The notes beneath the pieces were generated by a model. The model saw nothing but the letters and a program-made list of their open reading frames with translations, made no database searches and was not told where the DNA came from. The position numbers and the translations under genes were made by a program. A DNA stretch of 64,000 nucleotides from Cylindrodendrum hubeiense (Eukaryota; Ascomycota; Sordariomycetes; Hypocreales; Nectriaceae). The stretch is from positions 54,810 to 118,809 of the forward strand of contig JAANBB010000087.1 of assembly GCA_014621425.1 (NCBI GenBank). Direction: 5' to 3'. The first letter of the stretch is position 1, and every line of letters starts with the position of its first letter. Positions 1-11,475 of the stretch are shown here, piece by piece.

Positions 1-753
1 GTCACTGCATGCAGGGGTTATCCGGGTCCCGTACCTTGGAAGGGCAGGATGCCTGCCAAAAACACACGCTTGGCGCAAGAGTAGCCGTCATTGTGGCACC
101 CCCATGACCATGATATTTCTCCTGGGCTGCAGAGTTCTAGAATCACCGGTGCGGCGCCGGTCAGTTCATTCGCTCATGGCCACTGTTGAAGTCGTGATGG
201 GAAAATCGCCAACCACTCATTCATGCGCCACGACATCTATGATGCAACCCTGCGGAAGCGTTGCGGGGATGTGGCAGCTGGCGCCACCACAGCCACAGCA
301 TTTCCACATTTCCACAACGAAGATCAACAAACACCTGCGTCACTAGAAACTGTACGAAGGCCGTTTAATTCTGTCAAATCACCAACATGTTCTCCTGTGA
401 TCCACTCTGTCCTTGGCGGAAATCGTATCAAGAGTCTGCCCGCGATGGCGTGCATCGTCAACGTCACATACCCGCAGATATGACGCTGAGATATTCCCGA
501 CCTGCGCAAGACAATGGCTCCGGGCCAATAGCAGCTGGCAGCTCATGGGCATGGTTTGCGGCATTGCAAGATACTGTAACCATAGATCTGTGCGATTGAA
601 AACGCCATGACGCGGGATGAAGTAAGTGGAGTGTGAAGATCATCGAGCTTGATTTGAGCCTTACAGTGTGTACCTCATTGACGCTATTCAGGAGGCAGCC
701 AGGGTTTGAGGTCTAAACATAGGGATGGAGGCCCGTACTGGTGTAGAATCAAC
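1..753. other. Upstream intergenic DNA, no gene seen
   Basis: Only short overlapping reading frames without recognisable protein character are present. The right part is the promoter side of the repeat-protein gene that starts at 903. Nothing else could be supported. Confidence 0.6.
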
Positions 754-760
754 TATATAA
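754..760 (+). promoter_or_regulatory. TATA box of the stress-protein-like gene
   Basis: A clean TATATAA lies 149 bases before the ATG at 903. A CT- and CA-rich stretch (about 785-900) typical of an abundant fungal 5' leader follows it. Most genes in this window lack such a clear TATA box, which fits a strongly inducible promoter. That functional reading is inference. Confidence 0.55.
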
Positions 761-902
761 GATCAAAGGATCCCGAGACAAATACTCTTTTCTTTTTCAA
801 TCCATCATCACAAACACCTCACATCAAAGATACCCACACCTCAACACTACACAACACAATCAACATAAACCCCATACCTCACAACAACACCAACTCTTCA
901 TC

Positions 903-2071
903 ATGTCATCTCTCGTCAACAAGGTCAAGGAGGCTCTCCACTCCGACAAGTCTTCTCAGCCTGAAGGCACCCACGGACCTCACAGCACCCGCACTGCCAA
1001 CGCCGCTGATCCCCGCATCGACTCTGACCGAGACCATCGTGCCGCTCACCACGGCGTGGCCGGTGAGACACACACTGGCACTGGCAACTACACAACCGGA
1101 AGTGGTAACTACGGTACCACCGGAGGCGCCAACCATGGCACCGATTCTCGTCCCTTCACCACTACTGATGGCCCTGCCACCAAGACTGATGGTCCTCACA
1201 ACTCAAACCTCCTGAACAAGGCCGACCCCCGCGTCGACTCTGATCGTGACCACAGCCGCAACCTGGGTGCCAACCCTCATGGCACTTTTGGCACTGGTGC
1301 TTACAACGTCTCTGACACCACCCACACTGGCGCCCTCGGCAACACTGGCACTCTTGGAGGCAACAACGTCCGCACTCACGATACTACCACTCACACCGGT
1401 GGATACTCTGGCGGTATCCCCGAGGGCGCCGCAGGCCAGCACAACAGCCGAATCGCCAACGCTGCCGACCCCCGTATCGACTCCGACTTGGACGGCAGCC
1501 GAACCGTGGGTGGTAACACTGGCACTCACACTGGCGCTCACACCGGCACGCACACCGGCACGCACACCGGCTCCCATGGCCACACTGGCCCCGGTGCTTT
1601 CGGATCTTCCACCACCACCCATGGCACCGCCACTCACGGCACTGCTCACACTGGTGGCCTCGGAACCTCCACAAACACCCACAACACCACGACTAACACC
1701 GCTGGAGCTTACGGCTCCGGCCCCGCTCCCAACACAGTCGGCCCTCACAAGTCGGATATGGCGAACAAACTCGACCCCCGCGTGGACAGCAACCTCGATG
1801 GTAGCAAGACTTACGGCGGCGACAAGACCTTCAACCGATCGTAAGTCGGAGACATTCGGCCTCGACAACTCCAAAACCTGTCCTTAACACTATCCGCAGA
1901 AACAACACCTCGTCAGCCTACGCGCACAAGGACCCTACCGACGCGGCCCAGGTTCCTCCCTCAGTCATGCAGCAGCACATTGGAGCGCCCACCGTCGCAC
2001 ATGACGACCACTCACACGACCGGGTTCGGAGACACAGTGTTTCGCACCAGGAAGACCATCGGGGTCTGTAA
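903..2071 (+). CDS. LEA-like/stress repeat protein with DPRxDSD motifs
   Basis: Two exons, 903-1840 and 1900-2071, give 369 residues; the 59-base intron starts GTAAGT and ends CAG. The protein is very hydrophilic, rich in Gly, Thr, His, Asn and Asp, with no signal peptide or membrane segment. A motif of the type GPHxSxxxNxxDPR[IV]DS[DN]xD occurs four times, with DPR near residues 36, 108, 189 and 291. Between copies 3 and 4 is a run of THTG units. The composition resembles fungal desiccation/stress proteins of the hydrophilin or LEA type, often abundant in conidia; that role is inference. The start follows a TATA box and CT-rich leader. The last 57 residues come from exon 2 and are His-rich. 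No catalytic motif is present, so a structural or protective role is more likely than an enzyme. Confidence 0.75.
1521..1571 (+). repeat. 12-base coding tandem repeat (THTG units)
   Basis: Four consecutive copies of GGCxCxCACACY followed by GGC lie inside the stress-protein gene. They encode GTHT/GAHT repeats. The last two full copies are identical, which suggests recent slippage. Confidence 0.8.
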
Positions 2072-2532
2072 AGGGGCAGGATTTATGAATCATGTACTTA
2101 TACCTTGAGCATTTCACATGTATAGTTTTCATATTTGGTCATGAATAGAATGTCAACTGAAAACATATCTTCAATCTGTTTATGTAATATTCTCAACGTG
2201 ACACTTGCGAATAAAAATCAGTATTAACCCAACTAATTGTAAAATGACAAAAACAACTGAATACAACAAGTTTCCAACAAAATTCAACATTTACTGTGCA
2301 CGCAGTTCGCCTAATACTACATTTAGAGAGGCGTCCGTCTGCCTTGAAGGCAGCAGGCTTGCCAATCCTCAAGGTGGTTGGTGGCCTTATCTTATCTGCC
2401 CATGCCCCTCCAGGTTACCCTAGACCGTTTCGCCATTACCAAGTCTCAGCCTTCATCATCCACAACCGTCACAACGTCCCAGCCAGGAACACAACATATA
2501 CCACTCTCTCTCTTCATAATGCACAGGCCATA
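2072..2532. other. Intergenic DNA between repeat protein and atg5
   Basis: AT-rich 3' flank (about 2080-2300, with AATAAA-like words near 2211) followed by the atg5 promoter and leader. The open frame that runs in from 2296 is an upstream extension of atg5 exon 1 and lacks conserved sequence. Confidence 0.55.
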
Positions 2533-3473
2533 ATGTCATCTCCTATCCCGCAAACCCTCTGGAATGCTCGCATCCCGCTCATCATCACCCACCCTGCCTC
2601 ACCGACATCGCCCTTCATCACCAGTATCCCGCGCTTCAGCTACTTGGCCCTGCTGTTGCCTCGCCTCTCTACCTTCTTCGACTCACCGTGTTCGAGCTTC
2701 CACTTCGAAGATGTGCAGCTAAGGAACTTGGCCGTGGGCCTACTCGTCGATCTCTACCAGCCCCCTCTCCCATGGCGGCTGACGGTGAACGAAGGCATCG
2801 GCTGGGATATCGCAGATACGTTCCTCAACTGCGTGAAGGAGGTGAGTCGCTGCGGTTGACGGCCTCGTCATGACCCATTGTAGGAGGTTTCTAGGCACCA
2901 CATAAGGAGCTTTCAAGAAGCCGTCCTACATTTGGGTACTGTAGACATCAAAACTCGGGCTATCCATCTCTGAAGGGCGATGCTCGTTGATCGACTGACA
3001 CGTCTGCCTAGGCTGACTTCATCCGCAACGGCAACGCCAACCAAATCATGAAAATGTCCAAAGATCACACCACCCAGCTATGGAATTCGGTCATTGACAA
3101 CGACCACGCCGGCTTCAACCGCATCAACACCCGCCTTCTCAATGCCCCTACCGCCCTCAAACATGTCCCTATCCGCATCTATGTCCCATCCAGTTCTCCA
3201 GCACACGATTCATCCCCGGCCCCATCCGAGCCAGGGTCATTCAAGGTCGTACAGGCCCTAGTCCAAGCCAACACCTCGGTCCGAAAACCCAAGTCATTAG
3301 GCCAGGCGCTCAAGGACCTGCTGCCCGGGCTATTCCCGAGCAGCCGGGATCCGATTCTGGCAAAAGTCCTGATGCACGGGGCCGCAGTCCCCTTTGAGGC
3401 GCCGCTTGAGGAGTTGATGCGAGAAGCCTCTTACCCGGATGGGTGGCTTTGTCTTGTTGTCATCGTTTTGTGA
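2533..3473 (+). CDS. atg5: Autophagy protein Atg5
   Basis: Exons 2533-2841 and 3012-3473 give 256 residues. In the family, Atg5 is joined through one lysine to the ubiquitin-like Atg12; with Atg16 the conjugate acts as E3 for lipidation of Atg8 at the growing autophagosome membrane. The N-terminus MSSPIPQTLWNARIPL, the WDIADTFLNCVKEADFIRNG block and the C-terminal PDGWLCLVVIV block are typical. The acceptor lysine should be Lys102 in the NCVKEAD context (Lys130 in human Atg5), two codons before the splice junction. The intron is long for this window (170 bases, GTGAGT..CTAG). The upstream in-frame ATG codons give extra sequence without similarity, so 2533 was chosen. The neighbouring CSA gene converges on it with only 190 bases between stops. 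Confidence 0.9.
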
Positions 3474-3663
3474 TACGATTTACTGAGCGAACGAGCATAT
3501 CAAGGCGTGGCATGGACTGGCGTTTAATGGAGGAACTAGAAGTATGAGATGGCTTGGTTTCACACTCGGATGTTCTCAGATTCTCGTAGGGATCCCAATT
3601 TGGGTTGATATTGGATTAATAGCATTTATTAGATGATGATGGCTTCCAACAAACTTCTCCATA

Positions 3664-5106
3664 CTATGTAAATGTGATCTGCTTTCCCATGAGGCTTCTA
3701 TATGCATTGTTAACCGCCTTCCTCTTCCTCCTCCTAGTCTCCTCATCTTCAGTTATTTCTTCGTCTTCGTCCAAGTCTTCTGGTCCTGAAATCTGAGGCG
3801 CCCAAACACGAATCTGGCCATCCATATGAGAACTGTAGATAGCACCAACCGAGTTCCCTCCGCCCATGACGGGACCAACTTGGTGGCCACCGCCGCCAGC
3901 CCCGCGCCATACAATGCTTGTGATACGGTTCCTTCCCATCTGGCTACCGCGGGCTCCAACAGGGTTCGTCACGCCAGGACTGCGGAGACGAGTCACAATG
4001 TTTCCCTCGTGGAGGTCGAGAACGAGGATTTCCTGATCATTGGGCCAGAACAGGAGTTCATTTCCGGTAGACAAACTAGAGGGAGACACCAGGAAGCTGG
4101 CTGTTTTGGCATGCTGGTTCTGGATGACAGAGCCGAAGCTCGCCAAAGTGTTGGCTCCAGTTGCTGCGTCCCATACTCGAATTCGATGGTCGAGACCGGT
4201 CGAGATGATGTACCTGCCGTCATCTGTCCACTGCAGGCCGTTGACTGCCTCGTCGTGGGCCTGCGCGGAGGCTCTGAAGTGTGGCATCTGACCCCAGTCC
4301 ATGCCCGCGGCTGTGGCATGGTCGTATCTATGAATGATACCGAGAGAATCCTCCTGGTCCAGCTGTGCGATGACACCGCCAGCACGCCGAATATCCCACA
4401 CCCGGACTTTTCCATCAGCATGGCCGCTAACAAGTATGTGGTCGTGGCGTGGACTCCACGCCGTCGACAAGACAGGTCCACCATGCGCGACCAGAGCCTG
4501 AACGGCAGATCCAGACTTTAAGTCAACAAGTCGTACGTTAGAGTGCTGGGTTGCAACCGAAACGAGGAGATGATCAGCAATAGGACTGGTCGAATGGGAG
4601 TATATAGTCGCGTTCAGATCGAAGCTAGCCGAAAGCGTGCAACGTTGGGTCGACCACAACTTCAATTTCTTGTCATAGGAACTCGACAGGAAGGCATCTG
4701 GATCGAACGGGTAGAAGGCAAGATGGGTGATTCCGTGCGTGTGCCCAGCAGAGTTCTGATCTCGAGCCGATCGCGCGATCGAGCTCACAGGACGAAAGGT
4801 ATGCAGTTTATGCGGGTTCCCGCAGGACTCGAGATCCCATATCTTGATGGAACCTTCTGCGCCGCCCGAGATGAGAATGCGCCCGTCGAACTTGTCGAGG
4901 GCCAGGGAGCTCACACCTGCACCATGGGCACGGATATTATGCGCGCGTTCGTCTACACCGGCCGGGTCGGGACGCGCTGCGAACTCGCCATTGAAGCGAT
5001 GCTGCGGCGCGGGCGCGAAGGAACGGAGGAGGTCGGTCGTGACGGTTCGGGCGAGTTCTCGGGGATCCAGGTCACCCGTTTCGCGGGTGAGCAGACGGGC
5101 CTGCAT
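3664..5106 (-). CDS. CSA/ERCC8-type WD40 repair protein (Rad28/ckn1 family)
   Basis: Single-exon gene of 480 residues. The N-terminus (RETGDLDP block, then an alpha-helical lead) followed by WD repeats matches the CSA/ERCC8 family: SGGAEGSIKIWDLES (about 75-90), SSSYDKKLKLWSTQRC (about 135-150), VSGHADGKVRVWDIRRAGG (about 225-243) and STGLDHRIRVWDAATG (about 300-315). In this family the propeller is the substrate receptor of a Cul4-DDB1 ubiquitin ligase used in transcription-coupled repair. The WDIRRA stretch is the likely DDB1-contact WDxR motif (inference). The C-terminus is acidic and then basic (EDEEITEDEETRRRKRK), probably a nuclear localisation signal. Long reading frames on the opposite strand are shadows of this gene. 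Confidence 0.85.
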   Translation of the reverse strand: MQARLLTRETGDLDPRELARTVTTDLLRSFAPAPQHRFNGEFAARPDPAGVDERAHNIRAHGAGVSSLALDKFDGRILISGGAEGSIKIWDLESCGNPHKLHTFRPVSSIARSARDQNSAGHTHGITHLAFYPFDPDAFLSSSYDKKLKLWSTQRCTLSASFDLNATIYSHSTSPIADHLLVSVATQHSNVRLVDLKSGSAVQALVAHGGPVLSTAWSPRHDHILVSGHADGKVRVWDIRRAGGVIAQLDQEDSLGIIHRYDHATAAGMDWGQMPHFRASAQAHDEAVNGLQWTDDGRYIISTGLDHRIRVWDAATGANTLASFGSVIQNQHAKTASFLVSPSSLSTGNELLFWPNDQEILVLDLHEGNIVTRLRSPGVTNPVGARGSQMGRNRITSIVWRGAGGGGHQVGPVMGGGNSVGAIYSSHMDGQIRVWAPQISGPEDLDEDEEITEDEETRRRKRKAVNNAYRSLMGKQITFT

Positions 5107-5598
5107 TCATCTGGGCTGTGGACGGTGAGCGAGGAGCAGTTTGAGGCAATACAGACGCCTGGGAGCTGGGCACAGCACGGCAAAGTTGCGTGAAACCTGG
5201 AGGTGTGAATGCGTCGTGGAGGGTTCGGCTGCGGTGATGTCAGCCGGCGCGCTTCTGCAGGTCCCGCAACCCCACATTAGCGGGAACCGACCGCCTCAGA
5301 GTCTTAAACTTCAACTTCAACTCTGCAACCGACTTCAACTCGGACAGCATGCAGATGGAATCCCTCTTGTCGCCTCATTTGACCTTCACCCAGGTTTATT
5401 CTATTCCTACATCATACTAAAGAGTCCTTGTCGTCGGCGTCCTGGACGCAACCCACGTGCGCAGCCATCAACCAAACCATGTTCCAACCTCGATATAGGA
5501 GAGCAAAACAGATCACCGCCTGTTCGCCTTTGCCTTGAGACTGAGTAGGACTGGTAGTTCCAGAACCACAAGCCAGAGACTCGCGAATCAAGGAAGCT
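5107..5598. other. Divergent promoter region
   Basis: This 492-base interval separates two divergent genes, so it should hold both promoters. A CTTCAACTTCAACT-like pyrimidine-rich tract lies near 5308-5340. No TATA box stands out. Confidence 0.5.
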
Positions 5599-6336
5599 AT
5601 GGAGGGCCCCAAAGATCATAGAATTGTCGTCCCCGTCAACGAGGTTGAGGCCGGGGCGTCAGGTGCTACAGATCATGAGCAGCCTCACATATCTGTTTCA
5701 AAGCGTCGACACGCGACTGTTTACGACGCCGTAGCTGGTAAGTCAAAGCGTTTGCTTAGCATCACGTGAAGCTCATTGCATGCAGGAAAGGTATCATATA
5801 GCCAGGGTCCTCGAACCGAGGAAACAGTGCCCCTGCCGCATCATCCAAAGACTATCAAATATTCTACTAAGGAAATTCCCTTGGCACCAGATGAAGTTCT
5901 GTTCCGGCGCAAAGACGCGCCTGATCGTTACTTGGAGCACGACATCTACTACGCCCACGAGAGGGATCTTCCTAGCGGGGGCCAGGACATTTTGCCCGAA
6001 AGCGATCTGCTAAAGGCCGTCCACAGCTACGCGAGCTCGTTCTATAGCTCAAAGAGTCGCGATCGTCACCCTGTCGGCGATATGAACGTGGCAGGCCGGA
6101 GCATGGACGAGACGGCGCTCTTGGCGTTTGGCATCCTGCTAGAGGAGGCGGGCAAGGAGGTCCTTGGCCGGAGGGGTGACCTTGTCTTCACCGAAGGCGC
6201 CGATGATGCTCCTGGTCTAGACGAGGGTGGTGATAAAATGGCATGTGAGAATACTCGCATAGTCGGGCACCATGACGTTGCATTGCGAAGGAGGGGACCG
6301 AAGCGAAGGAAAGTCGCTGACTCCGATGACGAGTAA
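5599..6336 (+). CDS. Rrn10-like RNA polymerase I upstream activation factor subunit (tentative)
   Basis: Exons 5599-5737 and 5786-6336 (intron GTAAGT..GCAG, 48 bases) give 229 residues. I first took it for an unknown protein. The centre, ILPESDLLKAVHSYASSFY (about residues 120-138) then SMDETALLAFGILLEEAGKE (about 159-178), follows the pattern of yeast Rrn10: an I-P-D-x-D-L, V-H-x-Y-A block and then D-E-T-x-L-x-x-x-G-x-L-x-E. Rrn10 belongs to the upstream activation factor that promotes rDNA transcription. The protein is longer than yeast Rrn10 (about 145 residues), with an N-terminal extension and a basic C-terminal GPKRRKV, a likely nuclear signal. The assignment rests on pattern recall and is tentative; otherwise it is a conserved nuclear protein of unknown role. 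The ATG fits because the spliced frame is open throughout. Confidence 0.6.
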
Positions 6337-9300
6337 TATCGGGTTGTGGGAGCTTAGCAAGAGAAATCATTGAACTGAAACCAGCGGGCGCGGCTCGAGC
6401 GGCAGGGTTTTTGCGCGCTGGTCGCTCGCTTCTCACCCACTGACGTCGTCGTGTTGGTTAGGATCGACACGCCCGCAATACGCCGAGCGAAAACCCCATG
6501 TCGGGACTCTAATCGCTTAGGACGAGTTCACTTTTCAAGGCGGACATTGGCGGATAGGGTTCAGGTCCATGACTTGGAAGTGTTTGATATCCTGAACTGA
6601 ATAGGCGAAATGCAGTTGTGGGTAGCATCTACCCCGAGGGCGGTTGTCGATACTGTTCGTGATATGACGATCACGCATTGCACTGACCATATTCTTGCCT
6701 TCCTGTTGGCCCGGGACGTTGTGTTCCGGGTGTAATCGAGAAATCTACGAATCGCATCAATCTATCAAATGACTCTCTCAGGATCAAGAAGGATGCGCTC
6801 ACACCGTTGCAGCCGCGCGTCTTGGCTAATGAAGCACCACTCAAACACAAGCAACACCATAGGGCTCATCTAGCTCCGGCTCACCTAGTGGCTGGATGCT
6901 GTATCGAGACGTGGGTAGATGCACGGAAGACTTCAGATGGTTTTCGGTCCAGGATGTAGCTGGTTTGTCCTCAAACGGAAGATCCTGGATGATGGTTCGA
7001 TGCCGTGGTCTGGGTCGGACCTACGAAGGGCGTAGAAATTCGGATCCTCGGTTCGTCTAGGGCGGAGGAGCAAGTCCAATTGGAGTCGTCATTGAGATGT
7101 CATGGGTGTCGGTCGATCTGGGGTAGCATCATGTTCTGCAAGACGCGTGTAGAGAAATTGGTAGTTCCATATTTGTCTGAATTGACTCGCAAAAACATCC
7201 TCTTCAGAGACTATGCCCGCTTCTGATTGGAATCGACTTCAGGGTAAGGCGGTCAGATAATCGGCATGACTCGGGTCATGACTGGGCACCGAATCTGTGC
7301 GTCCGACCGATACGGCAATTGCCGACCGAACAGGACTTTCAACCCAATATTAGACACCGAGGGCGCATAGAACGGCTGTGTCGAGTCAGGAATCATGTTG
7401 ATATAGTTCTGGGGGGTCTTTACGAAGCGCGGCCAACCATTCACAAATCCCACACTGTCTCGGTCAATGTCACTCCAAGTGCCGAGCTAATTACCCTAGG
7501 CTCAAGTTGACGGACGCATAAGCGACGAGAAAACTAGTTGTTGTCGTACAGCGCCATTACCTTGTGCACGCATATCCCAAGTCTCACAACCTAATCAAGC
7601 TGTGAATCATCCGCATCGAATTTGGCAGTCGTTGCGCCGTGACGTGTCCCGCACCTCGTATTCATTTGTTCAGTTAATCTAAATCAACTGAATCTTTAGC
7701 TGCAAGCCGCACCTGGTCCGTCACAAAGCTAGAGGGGAAAACAGGCCACCCGAGTGTCAACTTGAAACACAGCATCCAAGACACCTGAGTAATTCTCCGC
7801 AGCGCAAAGTCTTAACTAACCGCCGAATGGTGAGCCTTACCTCCGCTGAGGCCAAGCCACCTGCCCACCCAACCCGCAGCCTCAGCTGTTCAGTTGGCGC
7901 CACGGATTTTGAGTGCCGGTGGCCAGGGGGATGGAGGTGAGAGCGTATCCCCGTATCGAAAGCAAGGCTTCCGTGCTGGACAGGCCCTGCACCTTGGTCT
8001 GGGCAGACAGGGACGGATAAGCTCTCTGTTGATGCTTGCGTGGCCAGGTTCACTCCACAGCCAGCGCCTCGCCAGCCTCCCATTTCATTAAGGTCATCTC
8101 GACCTTGCCACCCCGGACGCGCCTCGAAGCCCTTAGGCCTCCCGTTTCGACCAGGATGTCATGGTACGGACCCCGAAGCACGGCATTTGGCAAGGGTCAG
8201 ATCATGACAAGCTACCCGCACCCTGAAGTCTCACACATGGAGGCATGGCATGGTCCGGTCACGATCGTCAGTCGGTCAAGTCGACTATTCCTAGTCGTCC
8301 AGCTCGGGAAACTCAAGCCAGGTGGAGACGACAAGTCACGAAAGTGGAATTCGGGGCATGGGCGTGTAGCGGTTTGCAATTGCTCGCAGATCAACCGCGA
8401 TATGTCGGCGTCTGCAAGGTATCACAGCGCCAGCCAAGGCAAGTAATGCCTCATCACATCACATGGCCTCAATCTCGGTCGAGGAGCATGGTCAGAGGAA
8501 TGGAGACATGGCCTCATGTTGAGCTTTGGAAATGGAGAAAGCACCGCGCCTGCCTGCACAGCAACCCCTGTCGACACATCCAGCAGACAGCATACAGCGT
8601 ACACTGCGCTTGCGCCCGCGCGCGTTCCCCCAGTCGCCCGTCTCCACATTTGTGCTTGTCGATGCTTAGATTTTCCCTGTTGTCGACGTCGACAGGGCAA
8701 ATGCATCACCAACACGTGTGACAGATGCAACATCAGCCTGGGTGCGAAAGACAAACTTTGCTTTTGTGCCGCTTTGTGGCGTATCGAAGGCACTTTTGCC
8801 GTCGTTGGCTCCAATCACGGAAAATAAGGGAGCAAGGCGAACCGCAGAAGGAAACATTCATATCGGGTGTATCATCAAGTCCATAGAATTGGGACGGTTG
8901 GTTGCTCTGTGCCTCTCGGACTTTAGACGAGTGTCCGTTTGCGACGACCACAGTGTGGCACATCACCGTGTTTGGCCGCCTGTGTGTGCTTGACGGGTAA
9001 GCAACATCAGCCGCTGATCATGTGTCGTGTTGATCTGTCGAAGAGCGATCCCTGTGAGGGTGCTCATTGGGCGTGAGCCGAGAAGATGATGTACGGGAAG
9101 CTCGGAGACTGCAGTCCCATGACCTGTATCTCGCAAGCATCACCCTCCTAACGTGATGATAGAAAACATCTCTTCCCTCCACTGTTCTTCATCTCGGTAG
9201 CCGGGGGTGGGTGACAATGAAGATGCTGCTTTCGTCAGAGCCGTGAGATTTGACATGGGGGCGAGATCGGGACATCAGGGATAAGCCAGTTTGGACATGT

Positions 9301-11455
9301 TTGCGACTCACACGAGTTACGACCGAGAGGGGCCCGCTGCCGTCCACTGCCGCCGTCAATGCGGTGGTCGCGAGGTCTTGTACTTGCAGGTGTATGCAAG
9401 AGACACACGACCAAATGACGGGGGGCGCTGTCTCTGCATAAATCTCGACTGATCAATGCCCATATCTATCGATCAAGCCTGGGTGATAATCTGGGCTGCT
9501 AACGGCAGTTGAACCGAGGGGTGATCCGGACTCGGACCCAAAGACCAGGTCAACGGTGCCCCGTCGTTGTTGGTTTGCACGATGGAATGCGATGTGGTGA
9601 ATTGCGGGCGTCTTTTGCATTCGCATGGGTATCGTACGATGATGGAAAAGTTGACTTCAGCCGTCGAATCCGGGGGGGGACGCAACTAGTTTCTCCTGGG
9701 TAACAACGAGGTTAGGCTTTAGCCGAAACCGGTTGCGTGCCTGCCAACCGTCATGTCAAACGTGACAGGTCATATTAGAAATTTACCTAAGGTACCAAGG
9801 AACTATGTGGACGAATAGCTCTTCTAGCCGAGAATTCGCTATGTGCACCAGAACAAGACAAGAAACAACGGATAGGAAACATGTAAGTTTGACAAGGCGT
9901 GGGATAAGCGTAATCCACTCAGGCGAAGCGTGTCATAAGCGACGCCTAGTCTGCATCACGAGATCATGGCGGTGTCAAAATCCTGGACAAGGCGCTCAAC
10001 TTTCAGCCGCAACCAGAATCCGGCCTAGATTGCACTAAGAGAAGAAGCATGGCAGTGAACCGAATCCACGGGCCTTCCCAATCGAGCGGGACGTCAATTG
10101 ACTGGAGTACCGTACCTGGCGAGCCAGGGAGTGGTGATCATGGGACTTTGGGCTACCCTGTTGCTTGTAAACCCCTGCCAGCACCAGCAATGGGGGATTT
10201 CCCCTCTGCCGCGCCAAGCTGGGCCCCCATTGAGAAAACAACAACCGATGTGAGACAACTAGATCGGTGATGAGCGCAGCTGGCCGTAGATGCCAGTTGG
10301 CCGATACGAGTCAAGATAAGACGCCCCCTGCTATGTATTGCCCCTCCTTGAGCAATGACATTGAACGAATGGTCAAAGACCCTGGCCTCAGACCCTGAAC
10401 TTAGTCCTGGGGACCCTTGAGTTAGTTGCCGCATTGCTGAGATGGGAGGAACTATCAAACGTCATAAATTATCATAAGACGGACCCGAAACTTCCTTTGG
10501 CAAAAGAAAACAAGGTTCAGAACGACCGTTGAAGTCGAAACTTCGGAAGCTAAGGGACGGACTGGTGGGGATGCAGAAACAGCCACGACCGTTGGACAAT
10601 GAAGTGAAGTCAATTCTACTTAATAAAAAAAAACCTTAACCCGAAATTTTTGAGCGGGCTACTTTTAATCTATTGCTGATAGCTCGGGAACGTTGCAAGT
10701 CAATCCGAATGACGTCGTCCATGACCGATGAGGAAGGAACCTATTACTTGTCTCTCGTGATTCGTGATTCAAGCATAGTGAGACACAGAGGCTGGCAACC
10801 GGCGGTCTAATACGTAGTGCACTGTTCGGGCCAAAGGGACCTCGCCCCTCAGCACACGCCGTCCGCCGATTCATGCTCTACCGTCCGCCGACAAGGCGCA
10901 AACGAAATGATGACATGGACGCTTCGAAACCTCGCGTCGGAAAACGTGGCTGCACGGGCAGCGAGACCGTCGACGCTGACTGCATGAACGGATCGGGGAC
11001 TTTGCCTGCATGGGCGCTGTGCCGTAGCGTTCAGTAGGCCTGGCAACACCATTCGTGCATATCGACGGTCTGCGGCACTCGGGCTCCTGGTTGGCCGGTT
11101 CGCCGAAGCCTGATCAGGAAGACGCAAGCTGAAAGATCAATGGCCACGCTCACCGGTCCGGAGGTGAGGAGGCTGCGACATGCATGTCGCAGCGGCCCAG
11201 GATCGTCACCGACGACATGGACTCGGCTCCTCTGGCGTCTCAGGGGAAGGTGACCTTACTTGGCCCCTGGCGACGCCTCGTCAGTCCTAAAAAAGAGGCA
11301 AATGGCGTACGTACAGAGTACTTTGTAGACACTGCGGGTAGGAGCCGGGGAGGGTGCCAACACGACTCGCCGGCAGAGTATTGAGAGTGGCGTTGCCCAC
11401 TTCCCGCGTTTTGATTTAGGGTTGGCCATGATATTCGTATACCTGCCCAGCAGTT

Positions 11456-11475
11456 TGTACGCAGTACTGCGTACA
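11456..11475. repeat. Perfect 20-base palindrome
   Basis: TGTACGCAGTACTGCGTACA equals its own reverse complement. It lies alone in the gene-free tract. It could bind a dimeric regulator or form a short cruciform, but nothing in the sequence decides this. Confidence 0.7.
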
